Source: Arcobacter sp. UBA7394 (GTDB lineage: Bacteria > Campylobacterota > Campylobacteria > Campylobacterales > Arcobacteraceae). From it: a DNA stretch of 7,291 nt. Each line of letters starts with the position of its first letter. Positions within the stretch are counted from its first letter, which is position 1. Below, one piece after another: positions 1 to 6,182 of the stretch. Location: positions 1 through 7,291 of the forward strand of contig DKNG01000188.1 of NCBI GenBank assembly GCA_002470185.1, in the 5' to 3' direction. A program made the position numbers and the translations under genes. Under the pieces are notes generated by a model. It saw only the letters and a program-made list of their open reading frames with translations, was not told the DNA's origin and searched no databases.

Positions 1-473
1 AATATCTCTTTTAAAGCATCACTAAACCTAAATTTATCTCCAGCAAAGAAATAAACAGAAAAAATATAAATAAAGAAAATATTTGCAATATTTAAAATAG
101 AAGTATAAGGAACACTAGACTCCCCAAAAAGGGCGATTCCTAGGGGAATTCCTAAATTACCAGTGTTTCCTACTAACGAGGAAGCCATAAAGATAGATTT
201 ATCTTGGTAATCCCTTCTAAAAACCCGTAGAGAGTAAATATACGCAATTGCTAAAGCTACAAATATTGCAATATAGTAAATAATAGGGGAAAGAATAAAA
301 TCATCATTTATTGGAGCCCTTGTTAAACCCCAAAAAATAAGCATAGGTTGTAAAAAATATAAGTTTAATAAAACAATACTTCTTTCATTTACATCATTTT
401 TAAATACTCTTTTAAAAACAAATCCCATAATAATAAATAGATAAATTGTTGCTACTGATACAAGTGCTTCGAT
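1..473 (-). CDS. AEC-family (auxin efflux carrier-like) transporter, N-terminal half; runs off window start
   Basis: Reading the minus strand from 473 to the window edge gives 157 uninterrupted codons of a hydrophobic protein; the family is usually about 300 residues, so roughly half is present. Membrane-like stretches lie near residues 3-20, 33-48, 61-82 and 94-116. The motif GNTGNLGIP at 102-110 is the characteristic AEC (Mem_trans) signature around a transmembrane segment, and the opening EALVSVATIYLF resembles the first helix of such proteins. The family exports or imports small organic acids or other solutes across the inner membrane; the substrate cannot be read here. The start is unusual. 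An in-frame TAG lies at 485-483 and no ATG, GTG or TTG follows until codon 16 (428-426), which would cut the first helix and has no Shine-Dalgarno. An AGGA at 484-481 sits 7 bases before an ATC codon (473-471), so ATC is taken as the probable start. Family call is good; start is uncertain. Confidence 0.85.
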   Translation of the reverse strand, partial: MEALVSVATIYLFIIMGFVFKRVFKNDVNERSIVLLNLYFLQPMLIFWGLTRAPINDDFILSPIIYYIAIFVALAIAYIYSLRVFRRDYQDKSIFMASSLVGNTGNLGIPLGIALFGESSVPYTSILNIANIFFIYIFSVYFFAGDKFRFSDALKEI

Positions 474-505
474 ATATGAATCCTAATTGAATTTTTTTGA
501 ATTTT

Positions 506-523
506 ATCATAATGTAATATAAT
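506..523. promoter_or_regulatory. Overlapping divergent promoter region between the AEC transporter and receiver genes
   Basis: On the plus strand TATAAT lies at 518-523, which would start transcription near 530 and leave a leader of only about 12 bases before the receiver ATG at 542. On the minus strand TATGAT at 511-506 is a candidate -10 for the transporter gene, giving a leader of about 25 bases. Neither has a recognisable -35, as is common in Campylobacterota. The two boxes are so close that polymerase binding on one side should compete with the other. Positions are from motif reading only. Confidence 0.4.
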
Positions 524-541
524 CTTAGATATATTTTTCCC

Positions 542-934
542 ATGTATGATAATTTAAAAGATATAAACATTTTATATGTAGAAGACGATGAATTTATTAG
601 AGAACAAACAGCTACCTTACTTTCTGTTGTATTTAATAAAATACATACAGCAATAGATGGACAAGATGGTATAAATAAATTTAATGAACTTAATGATGAG
701 ATTCATGTTATTGTAACAGATATTAATATGCCAAAAATTTCAGGTATTAATATGTCAAAAAGTATTAAAAGTAATTTAGAAAGAAATATTCCAATTATTG
801 CTGTTTCAGCTTATTCCCAAGAAGATCATATATTAGAAGATATTGCAGATTTATTTACCTTCTATTTGAGAAAACCAACTCAAATAAAAGATTTAATAAA
901 AAGCATCGGTGATGCTTTTGAACTTACAAGATAA
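542..934 (+). CDS. Single-domain response regulator (CheY-like receiver, no output domain)
   Basis: The 130-residue protein is one complete receiver domain and nothing else. Key residues are present: the acidic pocket E14-D15-D16 in LYVEDD, the phosphoacceptor D60 in TDINMP, the switch Ser S89 in VSA, and the conserved Lys K111 in RKP. It should be a cytoplasmic phosphotransfer or protein-binding switch; no DNA-binding or enzymatic domain follows. No histidine kinase is adjacent, so it is an orphan and its partner is unknown. Y91 occupies the region two residues after S89, whereas the aromatic switch residue of CheY lies further along (F105 or F107 here are candidates), so I do not call it CheY itself. 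The ATG at 542 is the only plausible start because an in-frame TAA lies at 515-517. It has no Shine-Dalgarno (the preceding bases are TTTTTCCC) and a predicted leader of about 12 bases. The last codons contain a terminator-like hairpin. Confidence 0.92.
   Translation: MYDNLKDINILYVEDDEFIREQTATLLSVVFNKIHTAIDGQDGINKFNELNDEIHVIVTDINMPKISGINMSKSIKSNLERNIPIIAVSAYSQEDHILEDIADLFTFYLRKPTQIKDLIKSIGDAFELTR
899..919 (-). terminator. Hairpin with U-run, probable terminator of the PiT gene, lying inside the receiver gene
   Basis: AAAAGCATC (899-907) and GATGCTTTT (911-919) form a perfect 9-base stem around the loop GGT. Read on the minus strand, the stem is followed by TTTTTATT, the form of an intrinsic terminator about 30 bases downstream of the PiT stop codon (949-951). 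Read on the plus strand it also ends in TTTT, but it lies before the receiver stop codon. The core encodes the receiver residues S-I-G-D-A-F. Most likely it serves the minus-strand gene. Confidence 0.65.
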
Positions 935-951
935 GTAGATAATTCTACTTA
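932..951. terminator. Short inverted repeat joining the stop codons of two convergent genes
   Basis: An 8-base perfect stem (TAAGTAGA at 932-939, TCTACTTA at 944-951) surrounds a 4-base loop. The TAA of the left arm is the receiver stop codon, and the mirror-image TTA of the right arm is the PiT stop codon. No clear U-run follows on either strand, so it may be a weak bidirectional terminator or a 3'-end stabilising hairpin. Confidence 0.4.
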
Positions 952-2529
952 ACTCATAATTCCTTTAATCATAAAGAAGATTGCAGCTGATAACATTGCT
1001 GCTGCTGGTACTGTAATAACCCATGCTGCAATAATTTTCTTAACAGCATCTCTTTTTACGTACTTAACACTTTTAGCTTCTTTAACGTCTTTTTTCTCTT
1101 GTTTAACTACTTCTTGTTTCTCTTCAATACCTTTGTAAAGTTCAACAATTCTAACGTAGTTAGATTTAGATTTCTTTTCAAGTGCTTCTAATTCATCAAG
1201 CTCTTTAGTCATAGAATCTAACTCTTTTTTATGTTTCTTGAATTTTTTTCTTAATTGTTGTAAGAATCTAGTTTCATTTGAATCTAAGTACTCTCTTAAG
1301 AATCCAACTCCAAATACCCCACCAACTGCAATGTGAGTTGAAGATACAGGTAAACCTAATTGAGAAGCAATAATAACTGTAATAGCTGCAGCCATTGCAA
1401 TAGAGAAGGCTCTCATTTGATCAAGTTCAGTAATTTCAGATCCAACTGTTTTAATAAGTTTAGGTCCATATAATGCAAGTCCAACTGCAATACCAACTGC
1501 ACCAACAGCCATAACCCAGAATGGAATATCAACTTTTGAAGAAATTTCAGAACTCATAATAGCATCATTAATAGCAGCTAATGGTCCAATTGCATTTGCA
1601 ACATCGTTTGCACCGTGAGCAAAAGAAAGTAATGCAGCAGCAAAAATCAATGGAATAGTAAATAATGTATTTACAGAAACTCTAGAATTTTCTAATTTCT
1701 TAGCAGCTTTTGCAATAAGAGGTTTAACTATTACAAATGCAGCAACAGCTATTAATAATCCTAATCCAGCAGCTGTAAAGAAGTCTAACTTAATAAGTTT
1801 TTTAATACCTTTTAAAATTAAGTAAGTAGAGAATGCCCAAGTCATAACTGCAATTAAATATGGCACTATTTTAGTTGCAGAACTTATCATATCTTTTTTA
1901 TAAACAATCTTGGTTTTAATAAAATAGAGGAAGGCAGCAGCAATAACACCACCTAAAACAGGTGAAATTACCCATGATGCAGCAATTTTACCCATAGTTC
2001 CCCATGAAACAATAGCAAAACCAGCGGCTGCAATACCTGCACCCATTACACCACCAACAATAGAGTGAGTCGTAGATACCGGAGCTCCAATAGAAGTTGC
2101 GAAGTTAAGCCATAATGCTGCTGATAATAAAGCAGCTGTCATAGCCCAAATGAATACTTGAGGGTCTGAAATTAAAGCAGGATCAATAATCCCTTTTTTA
2201 ATTGTTTTAACAACATCACCACCAGCAACAAATGCACCCATAGCTTCGAAGATAACTGCAATAACAATAGCTGCCGTTAAAGTAAGAGCTTTTGATCCAA
2301 CAGCAGGACCTACATTATTAGCAACATCATTTGCCCCAATGTTCATTGCCATATATGCACCAAATACTGCACCAATAATTAAGAATGTATTATTTGGTAC
2401 ATTTCCATGTGATGTGTAAGACCATAAAAATACTACTACCATAAATAGTAATGCCAATGACAATTTAGCAAAACCTGGAAGCGTTTTCCCAGCAGCTTTA
2501 TCTAATGTTTCAAACGTTTTGATATCCAA
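949..2529 (-). CDS. Inorganic phosphate transporter, PiT family, with C-terminal cytoplasmic coiled-coil insertion
   Basis: The 526-residue membrane protein has the two inverted PiT signatures: GANDVANNVGP at 65-75 and HGANDVANAIGP at 305-316. Each half also carries the second conserved block, GAPVSTTHSIVGG at 148-160 and GLPVSSTHIAVGG at 392-404. The family imports phosphate (or metal phosphate) through the inner membrane, driven by H+ or Na+. Membrane segments occupy about 22-38, 47-65, 82-103, 122-144, 155-177, 182-204, 221-240, 250-272, 287-303, 335-356 and 373-411. Residues about 421-495 are highly charged and heptad-like, rich in Lys, Glu and Leu, and look like a cytoplasmic coiled coil before one last helix at 498-523. 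The start is TTG at 2529, preceded by AAAGGG with a 5-base gap; an in-frame TAA just upstream (2541-2539) excludes a longer protein. It is a single-gene unit. No phoU-like partner gene is present in the window. Confidence 0.95.
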   Translation of the reverse strand: MDIKTFETLDKAAGKTLPGFAKLSLALLFMVVVFLWSYTSHGNVPNNTFLIIGAVFGAYMAMNIGANDVANNVGPAVGSKALTLTAAIVIAVIFEAMGAFVAGGDVVKTIKKGIIDPALISDPQVFIWAMTAALLSAALWLNFATSIGAPVSTTHSIVGGVMGAGIAAAGFAIVSWGTMGKIAASWVISPVLGGVIAAAFLYFIKTKIVYKKDMISSATKIVPYLIAVMTWAFSTYLILKGIKKLIKLDFFTAAGLGLLIAVAAFVIVKPLIAKAAKKLENSRVSVNTLFTIPLIFAAALLSFAHGANDVANAIGPLAAINDAIMSSEISSKVDIPFWVMAVGAVGIAVGLALYGPKLIKTVGSEITELDQMRAFSIAMAAAITVIIASQLGLPVSSTHIAVGGVFGVGFLREYLDSNETRFLQQLRKKFKKHKKELDSMTKELDELEALEKKSKSNYVRIVELYKGIEEKQEVVKQEKKDVKEAKSVKYVKRDAVKKIIAAWVITVPAAAMLSAAIFFMIKGIMS

Positions 2530-2671
2530 AGTAACCCTTTATGTAACCATTTTGTAATTTAAATATTTTAGAATTGTAATGGAAAATTCCTTACTAAACC
2601 TTTAATTAAGCTTAAGCTATTTATGACTAAAATAGTTAATTTATTTGATTTCTCTATAAAATATTCTAAAA

Positions 2672-2693
2672 AAATTTGTAAATTTATAAATTT
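2672..2693. repeat. Three AAATTT blocks at an 8-base period
   Basis: AAATTT occurs at 2672-2677, 2680-2685 and 2688-2693, separated by GT and AT. Each block is itself a palindrome. The array lies in the 266-base gap between the PiT gene and the small basic-protein gene, about 75-95 bases upstream of the predicted start of the latter. It could be a bent-DNA or regulator site, or simply a product of AT-rich sequence. Confidence 0.4.
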
Positions 2694-2729
2694 TATTAAC
2701 TATTTATTATTCTATTTATTAGTTGATAT

Positions 2730-2758
2730 TTGACATAAAAAATATTTTTATATATAAT
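2730..2758 (+). promoter_or_regulatory. Fully consensus sigma-70 promoter
   Basis: TTGACA at 2730-2735 and TATAAT at 2753-2758 are both perfect matches to the sigma-70 boxes and are separated by exactly 17 bases. Transcription should start near 2765, giving a leader of about 31 bases to the ATG at 2796. The bases upstream of the -35 are almost all A and T, as in an UP element. It is the strongest promoter visible in the window. Confidence 0.85.
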
Positions 2759-2795
2759 AACCATAAAATATAGAGAAAATTAAAAGGAGAGAATT

Positions 2796-3008
2796 ATGAA
2801 AGTTCAAATACTGTCAAAGAATGATCTTCCAAATATTGAGAAGATACAAAAAGAGTTTGATATTTTCAGAGTAGTAAAAGTTAAAACACGAGAAAAACTA
2901 GATATGGTTGAATTCTTTAATAAGGATGGTGTTTTTAGAGGATTTGGAAGAGATACTAAAGCTGCTTATAAAAAAGCAAAAAAAGCTTTAAAAAAGTATT
3001 ATAAATAA
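2796..3008 (+). CDS. Small, strongly basic protein of unknown function
   Basis: I do not recognise this 70-residue protein. It has 20 Lys/Arg against 9 Asp/Glu, a net charge near +11, no cysteine, no signal peptide and no membrane segment, so it is probably cytoplasmic. The first half alternates hydrophobic and charged residues (VQILSKNDLPNIEKIQKEF). The middle contains FFNKDGVFRGFGRD, a beta-turn-like stretch rich in Phe and Gly. The end (54-70) is a Lys/Ala helix finishing in KKYYK. Such a tail could bind RNA or DNA, but that is an inference from charge alone. The ATG at 2796 is well supported: AAGGAGA (2784-2790) lies at ideal spacing and a consensus promoter stands upstream. The signals suggest strong expression. 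It is a single-gene unit that converges on the helicase gene with an 18-base gap and is divergent from the phosphate transporter. That the reading frame is a real gene is likely; its role is unknown. Confidence 0.8.
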   Translation: MKVQILSKNDLPNIEKIQKEFDIFRVVKVKTREKLDMVEFFNKDGVFRGFGRDTKAAYKKAKKALKKYYK

Positions 3009-3015
3009 AGGGGTA

Positions 3016-3041
3016 AGAAGAAGAGATTAATCTCTACTTCT
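3016..3041. terminator. Imperfect inverted repeat between convergent genes, possible bidirectional terminator
   Basis: AGAAG-A-AGAGA and TCTCT-A-CTTCT form a stem of 10 pairs with one A-A mismatch around the loop TTAA (3027-3030). The helicase stop codon (3029-3027) lies in the loop. The plus-strand gene ends 7 bases before it. Neither side has a strong U-run, so termination strength is doubtful. Confidence 0.35.
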
Positions 3042-4577
3042 ATTTCTGTTTCCACCTCTTGATCCGCCGTCTCTTGAACCACCTCTAGAATCTCTAGAAC
3101 CACCTCTTGAACCACCGTCTCTGTTTCCACCTCTGTATCCACCTCTTGAACCGCCATCTCTAGAACCACCTCTAGATCCACCGCCTCGGTTTCCACCTCT
3201 GTATCCACCTCTACCTCGGTTTCCACCTCTTCTATCATCACCGCCACCTCTTTTAAGGTTTTCGATTAATCTTTCGATATCACTTTCAGATTTACCAATG
3301 TAGTTATTACCTTTTACGTAAGTAGAAGATGCAACCATTGATGCTAATTTGAATGCAATTGTAGAAATATCAAAGTCTTCTTTTAAATCTTCAACGATAG
3401 CTAATGCGTAGTCTTTGATTTCTTGATCTTTGATTTTGTCTTTTAAGTCAGTTACTTTTTTCTCTTTAACTGAATTAATATTAGGAACTTGTTTACCTTC
3501 AAGTTTAGAACCTACAGTTTTTTCGATTTTAGATAACATTCTAAATTCGTGAGGAGTAACGATAGATACAGCTGTACCTTCTCTTCCTGCTCTACCTGTT
3601 CTTCCAATTCTGTGTACATAAGACTCAGAATCAAATGGTAAATGGTAGTTAAATACGTGAGTTACATCACTTACGTCTAATCCTCTTGCTGCAACATCTG
3701 TAGCAATTAAGATTTCTAATTTAGAAGATTTAAATGCTCTAATAGCTTCTTCTCTTTGTCTTTGCTCCATGTCACCATGAAGACCTTTAGCCATATATCC
3801 TTGAGATATTAAGAAAGTTGATAATCTATCTACTTCTTTTTTTGTTCTACAGAAAATAATTGATTTTTCAGGGTTCTTGAAATCATATAATCTGATTAGT
3901 GCATCATCTCTCTCGTGCTCATCTACAACATAATAAGTTTGTTTGATTTTTGAGTTTGTAATATTTTTTTGAGTTAAAGTAATAAACTCTGGCTCTTTTA
4001 AAATATTTTTTGCTAAGTTTTTAATAGCTTGAGGCATAGTAGCAGAGAATAATAATGTTTGTCTCTCAGCTGGCATAAATGTGAAGATTTCTTTGATATC
4101 ATCTAAGAATCCCATATCTAACATTTCATCTGCTTCATCTAATACAACATATTCAGGTTTAATATCGATCTTTCCACCTCTTAAAAGGTCTAAGAATCTA
4201 CCTGGAGTAGCAACAATAATACCAGCATTTTCAATATGCTTTAATTGTCTTGAATATGATTGTCCACCATATACAGTCGCTGTGTTAATATCTAAAAACT
4301 TACCAAATCTAAATAACTCATCAGATACTTGCATTGCAAGTTCTCTTGTAGGAACAATAACTACTGCTTCAACAGAACCATTACATTTCATTTGGTTAAT
4401 AATTGGTAAACCAAAGGCTGCAGTTTTACCTGTACCTGTATGTGCTTGTCCAACCATATCTTTACCTGCTAAAACTACAGGGATTGCTTGTTCTTGAATT
4501 GGACTTGGTTCTTTGAACCCAGCTTGGTCAATTGCCTTTTGTAATGGATCTTTTAAATTAAATTCGTTAAATGTCAT
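3027..4577 (-). CDS. DEAD-box ATP-dependent RNA helicase with RGG-rich C-terminal tail (DeaD/CsdA or RhpA-like)
   Basis: All DEAD-box motifs are intact in the 516-residue protein: Q motif around F21-Q28-Q30, motif I AHTGTGKT 45-52, Ia PTREL 76-80, Ib TPGR 124-127, II DEAD 147-150, III SAT 178-180, IV IIFCRT 240-245, V ATDVAARGLD 292-301 and VI HRIGRTGR 322-329. The two RecA-like domains span about 1-205 and 210-350. Residues 360-440 form a helical region resembling the dimerisation part of DeaD/CsdA. From 443 to 516 the chain is almost only Gly, Arg, Ser, Asp and Asn in GGSRGG and GGSRD units, a flexible RNA-binding tail. It should unwind structured RNA in ribosome assembly or mRNA turnover, classically important in the cold. 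The ATG at 4577 has AAGG 6 bases upstream. It is a single-gene unit with about 240 bases of upstream DNA, enough for a regulated leader. Function class is certain; the exact orthologue is not. Confidence 0.96.
   Translation of the reverse strand: MTFNEFNLKDPLQKAIDQAGFKEPSPIQEQAIPVVLAGKDMVGQAHTGTGKTAAFGLPIINQMKCNGSVEAVVIVPTRELAMQVSDELFRFGKFLDINTATVYGGQSYSRQLKHIENAGIIVATPGRFLDLLRGGKIDIKPEYVVLDEADEMLDMGFLDDIKEIFTFMPAERQTLLFSATMPQAIKNLAKNILKEPEFITLTQKNITNSKIKQTYYVVDEHERDDALIRLYDFKNPEKSIIFCRTKKEVDRLSTFLISQGYMAKGLHGDMEQRQREEAIRAFKSSKLEILIATDVAARGLDVSDVTHVFNYHLPFDSESYVHRIGRTGRAGREGTAVSIVTPHEFRMLSKIEKTVGSKLEGKQVPNINSVKEKKVTDLKDKIKDQEIKDYALAIVEDLKEDFDISTIAFKLASMVASSTYVKGNNYIGKSESDIERLIENLKRGGGDDRRGGNRGRGGYRGGNRGGGSRGGSRDGGSRGGYRGGNRDGGSRGGSRDSRGGSRDGGSRGGNRNRSRD
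3042..3250 (-). repeat. Low-complexity DNA repeats encoding the helicase RGG tail
   Basis: The plus strand shows recurring units such as CCACCTCT, TTGAACCACC, TAGAACCACC, GGTTTCCACC and TGTATCCACC, spaced in multiples of three and encoding GGSRGG, GGNRGG and GGYRGG on the minus strand. Several 15-20 base stretches are repeated almost exactly. Such an array can gain or lose units by slippage, so tail length is expected to vary between strains. Confidence 0.8.
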
Positions 4578-4615
4578 TCGTTACCTTAGTAAAATTTTGT
4601 AAAATAATACACAGG

Positions 4616-4621
4616 ATTATA
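4616..4621 (-). promoter_or_regulatory. Candidate proximal -10 box for the helicase gene
   Basis: TATAAT on the minus strand (4621-4616) would start transcription near 4609 and give a leader of about 30 bases. The -35 region is AT-rich without a good match. It is one of three candidate -10 boxes upstream of this gene; a more distal TATAAT lies at 4767-4762 on the same strand and would give a leader of nearly 180 bases. Confidence 0.4.
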
Positions 4622-4693
4622 TATAGTGTCTTCATATAAATTTAACATAAACATATATGACTAATGCGCAATCTTTTGTTGCAAGTAGGTTAG

Positions 4694-4726
4694 TTTATAA
4701 AAAATAAATCTTTGAGCTAGTCAAAG
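4694..4726 (-). promoter_or_regulatory. Candidate distal helicase promoter with an inverted repeat over its -35
   Basis: On the minus strand TTGACT (4724-4719) is followed after about 19 bases by TATAAA, a plausible but long-spaced sigma-70 promoter. The inverted repeat CTTTGA-N5-TCAAAG (4710-4726) covers this -35 box, as an operator would. The resulting leader would be over 100 bases. Evidence is sequence pattern only. Confidence 0.3.
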
Positions 4727-4795
4727 TATAATAGGTATATAAAATGTGTACAATTTTGCGGATTATAGCTAATTTTATATTAATTTAAGCTTCAA

Positions 4796-4820
4796 GAAAA
4801 GGAGAAATATTCTCCTTTTC
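4796..4820 (-). terminator. Strong intrinsic terminator of the accB-accC operon
   Basis: GAAAAGGAGAA (4796-4806) and TTCTCCTTTTC (4810-4820) form a perfect 11-base stem with a 3-base loop. It begins directly after the accC stop codon (4823-4821). On the minus strand the stem ends in CTCCTTTTCTT, giving the U-rich tail. It is symmetric enough to act in both directions. Confidence 0.8.
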
Positions 4821-6173
4821 CTAAATGTCGTCTAGACTTTTGTAGTTTTCTAAGTATTTTGTATCGTAGTTATTTGAAATGAAGTCTTCATTTTCCATCA
4901 TTTTTTGGTGGAAAGGAATTGTAGTTCTAATACCATCAACTTCAAACTCATTAAGAGCTCTTTTCATAATATTAATAGCTTTATTTCTATCTCTTCCCCA
5001 AACAATAAGTTTTCCAACCATTGAATCGTAATATGGAGGTACAACGTAACCTGCGTATAAATGAGAGTCAACTCTAACATTTCTACCACCTGGAACCATC
5101 CATTGTGTTACTTTACCTGGGCTTGGTAAGAATGAATTAGGATCTTCTGCTGTGATTCTTACTTCAATAGCATGACCTCTAAATTTAATCTTCTCTTGTT
5201 TTGGTAATTCTTCACCTTGAGCTACTTTAATCATCCATTCAACAATATCAAGTCCAGATACCATCTCAGAAACTGGATGTTCAACTTGAAGTCTTGTATT
5301 CATTTCCATAAAGTAAATGTTTTGTTTATCATCTGCTAAGAATTCAAAAGTTCCTGCACCCTCATACTTTAAGTATTTAGTAGCTTGAACTGCAACATTA
5401 TGTAAATGAGCTCTTGTTTCATCATTTAATAAAATTGCAGGTGATTCTTCGATAACTTTTTGGTGTCTTCTTTGTAATGAACAATCTCTCTCACCAATGT
5501 GAATAGCATTACCATGAGAATCTCCAATAACCTGAACTTCAATATGTCTTGGGTTATTAATAAATCTCTCTAAGTACATTGTACCATCACCAAATGCAGC
5601 TAATGCTTCAGAAGATGCAGCCATGAATAGTTGATCAAAATCAGACTCATCATTAATAAGTCTCATTCCTCTTCCACCACCACCAGCAGATGCTTTAGCC
5701 ATAATTGGGTAACCAATTTCTAATGCTACTTTTCTACCTTCTTCTAAAGTATGAACAGCACCATCTGAACCAGGTACTACTGGAACACCAGCTTTAATCA
5801 TTTCATCTTTAGCTTTAGATTTATCAGCCATTTTATCCATAACTTCTACAGATGGACCAATAAACTTAATATTGTGTAATCTACAAATCTCTACAAAATC
5901 TTGATTTTCAGAAAGAAAACCATATCCTGGGAAAATTGCATCACAACCAGTCATTTCTGCTGCTGTGATAAGTGCAGGAATATTTAAATATGAATCAGTA
6001 GATTTAACATCCCCAATACATACAGCTTCATCAGCATGTTTTAAATATGATGCATTTTTATCACCAGCACTATAAACAGCAACTGACTTTTTACCCATCT
6101 CTCTAATAGTTCGAATAGCTCTTTGAACTATTTCTCCTCTATTAGCAATTAATATTTTTTTAATTTCAGCCAT
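4821..6173 (-). CDS. accC: Acetyl-CoA carboxylase, biotin carboxylase subunit
   Basis: The cytoplasmic enzyme uses ATP and bicarbonate to carboxylate the biotin on AccB, the first half-reaction of malonyl-CoA synthesis. The 450 residues match the usual length for a stand-alone AccC (about 449). The N-terminal domain begins KILIANRGEI (6-15). The ATP-grasp domain carries K118/K120 near KMADKSK, K160 in MAKAS, the Gly loop GGGGRGMR at 164-171, H210 in PRHIEVQ, E277 in TFEFL, E290 in FMEMNTR, R294, and QVEHPV at 296-301. R339 in IEVRI and the C-terminal biotin-carboxylase domain follow. No carboxyltransferase or biotin-carrier domain is fused, so it is the bacterial single-subunit form rather than a propionyl-CoA or pyruvate carboxylase. 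The ATG at 6173 lies 9 bases after the accB stop codon with only a weak AAAG-type ribosome site, suggesting translational coupling. An accA or accD gene is not in the window. Confidence 0.96.
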   Translation of the reverse strand: MAEIKKILIANRGEIVQRAIRTIREMGKKSVAVYSAGDKNASYLKHADEAVCIGDVKSTDSYLNIPALITAAEMTGCDAIFPGYGFLSENQDFVEICRLHNIKFIGPSVEVMDKMADKSKAKDEMIKAGVPVVPGSDGAVHTLEEGRKVALEIGYPIMAKASAGGGGRGMRLINDESDFDQLFMAASSEALAAFGDGTMYLERFINNPRHIEVQVIGDSHGNAIHIGERDCSLQRRHQKVIEESPAILLNDETRAHLHNVAVQATKYLKYEGAGTFEFLADDKQNIYFMEMNTRLQVEHPVSEMVSGLDIVEWMIKVAQGEELPKQEKIKFRGHAIEVRITAEDPNSFLPSPGKVTQWMVPGGRNVRVDSHLYAGYVVPPYYDSMVGKLIVWGRDRNKAINIMKRALNEFEVDGIRTTIPFHQKMMENEDFISNNYDTKYLENYKSLDDI

Positions 6174-6182
6174 ATGAAATCT

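Noticed and set aside
2606..2615. Palindrome TTAAGCTTAA as an operator
   Set aside because: A ten-base A/T-dominated palindrome is expected often by chance here and has no clear promoter relation.
2999..3247. Separate 82-codon minus-strand gene
   Set aside because: It lies in another frame of the helicase tail, has repetitive Val/Glu/Thr composition, and has no ribosome site of its own; it is a by-product of the RGG-coding repeats.
3031..3250. CRISPR array
   Set aside because: The repeats are short, imperfect, in phase with codons and continue the helicase frame; there are no uniform spacers or cas genes.
4081..4497. 138-codon plus-strand reading frame
   Set aside because: It is wholly antisense to the catalytic core of the helicase, has no ribosome site, and its composition matches a reverse-strand shadow.
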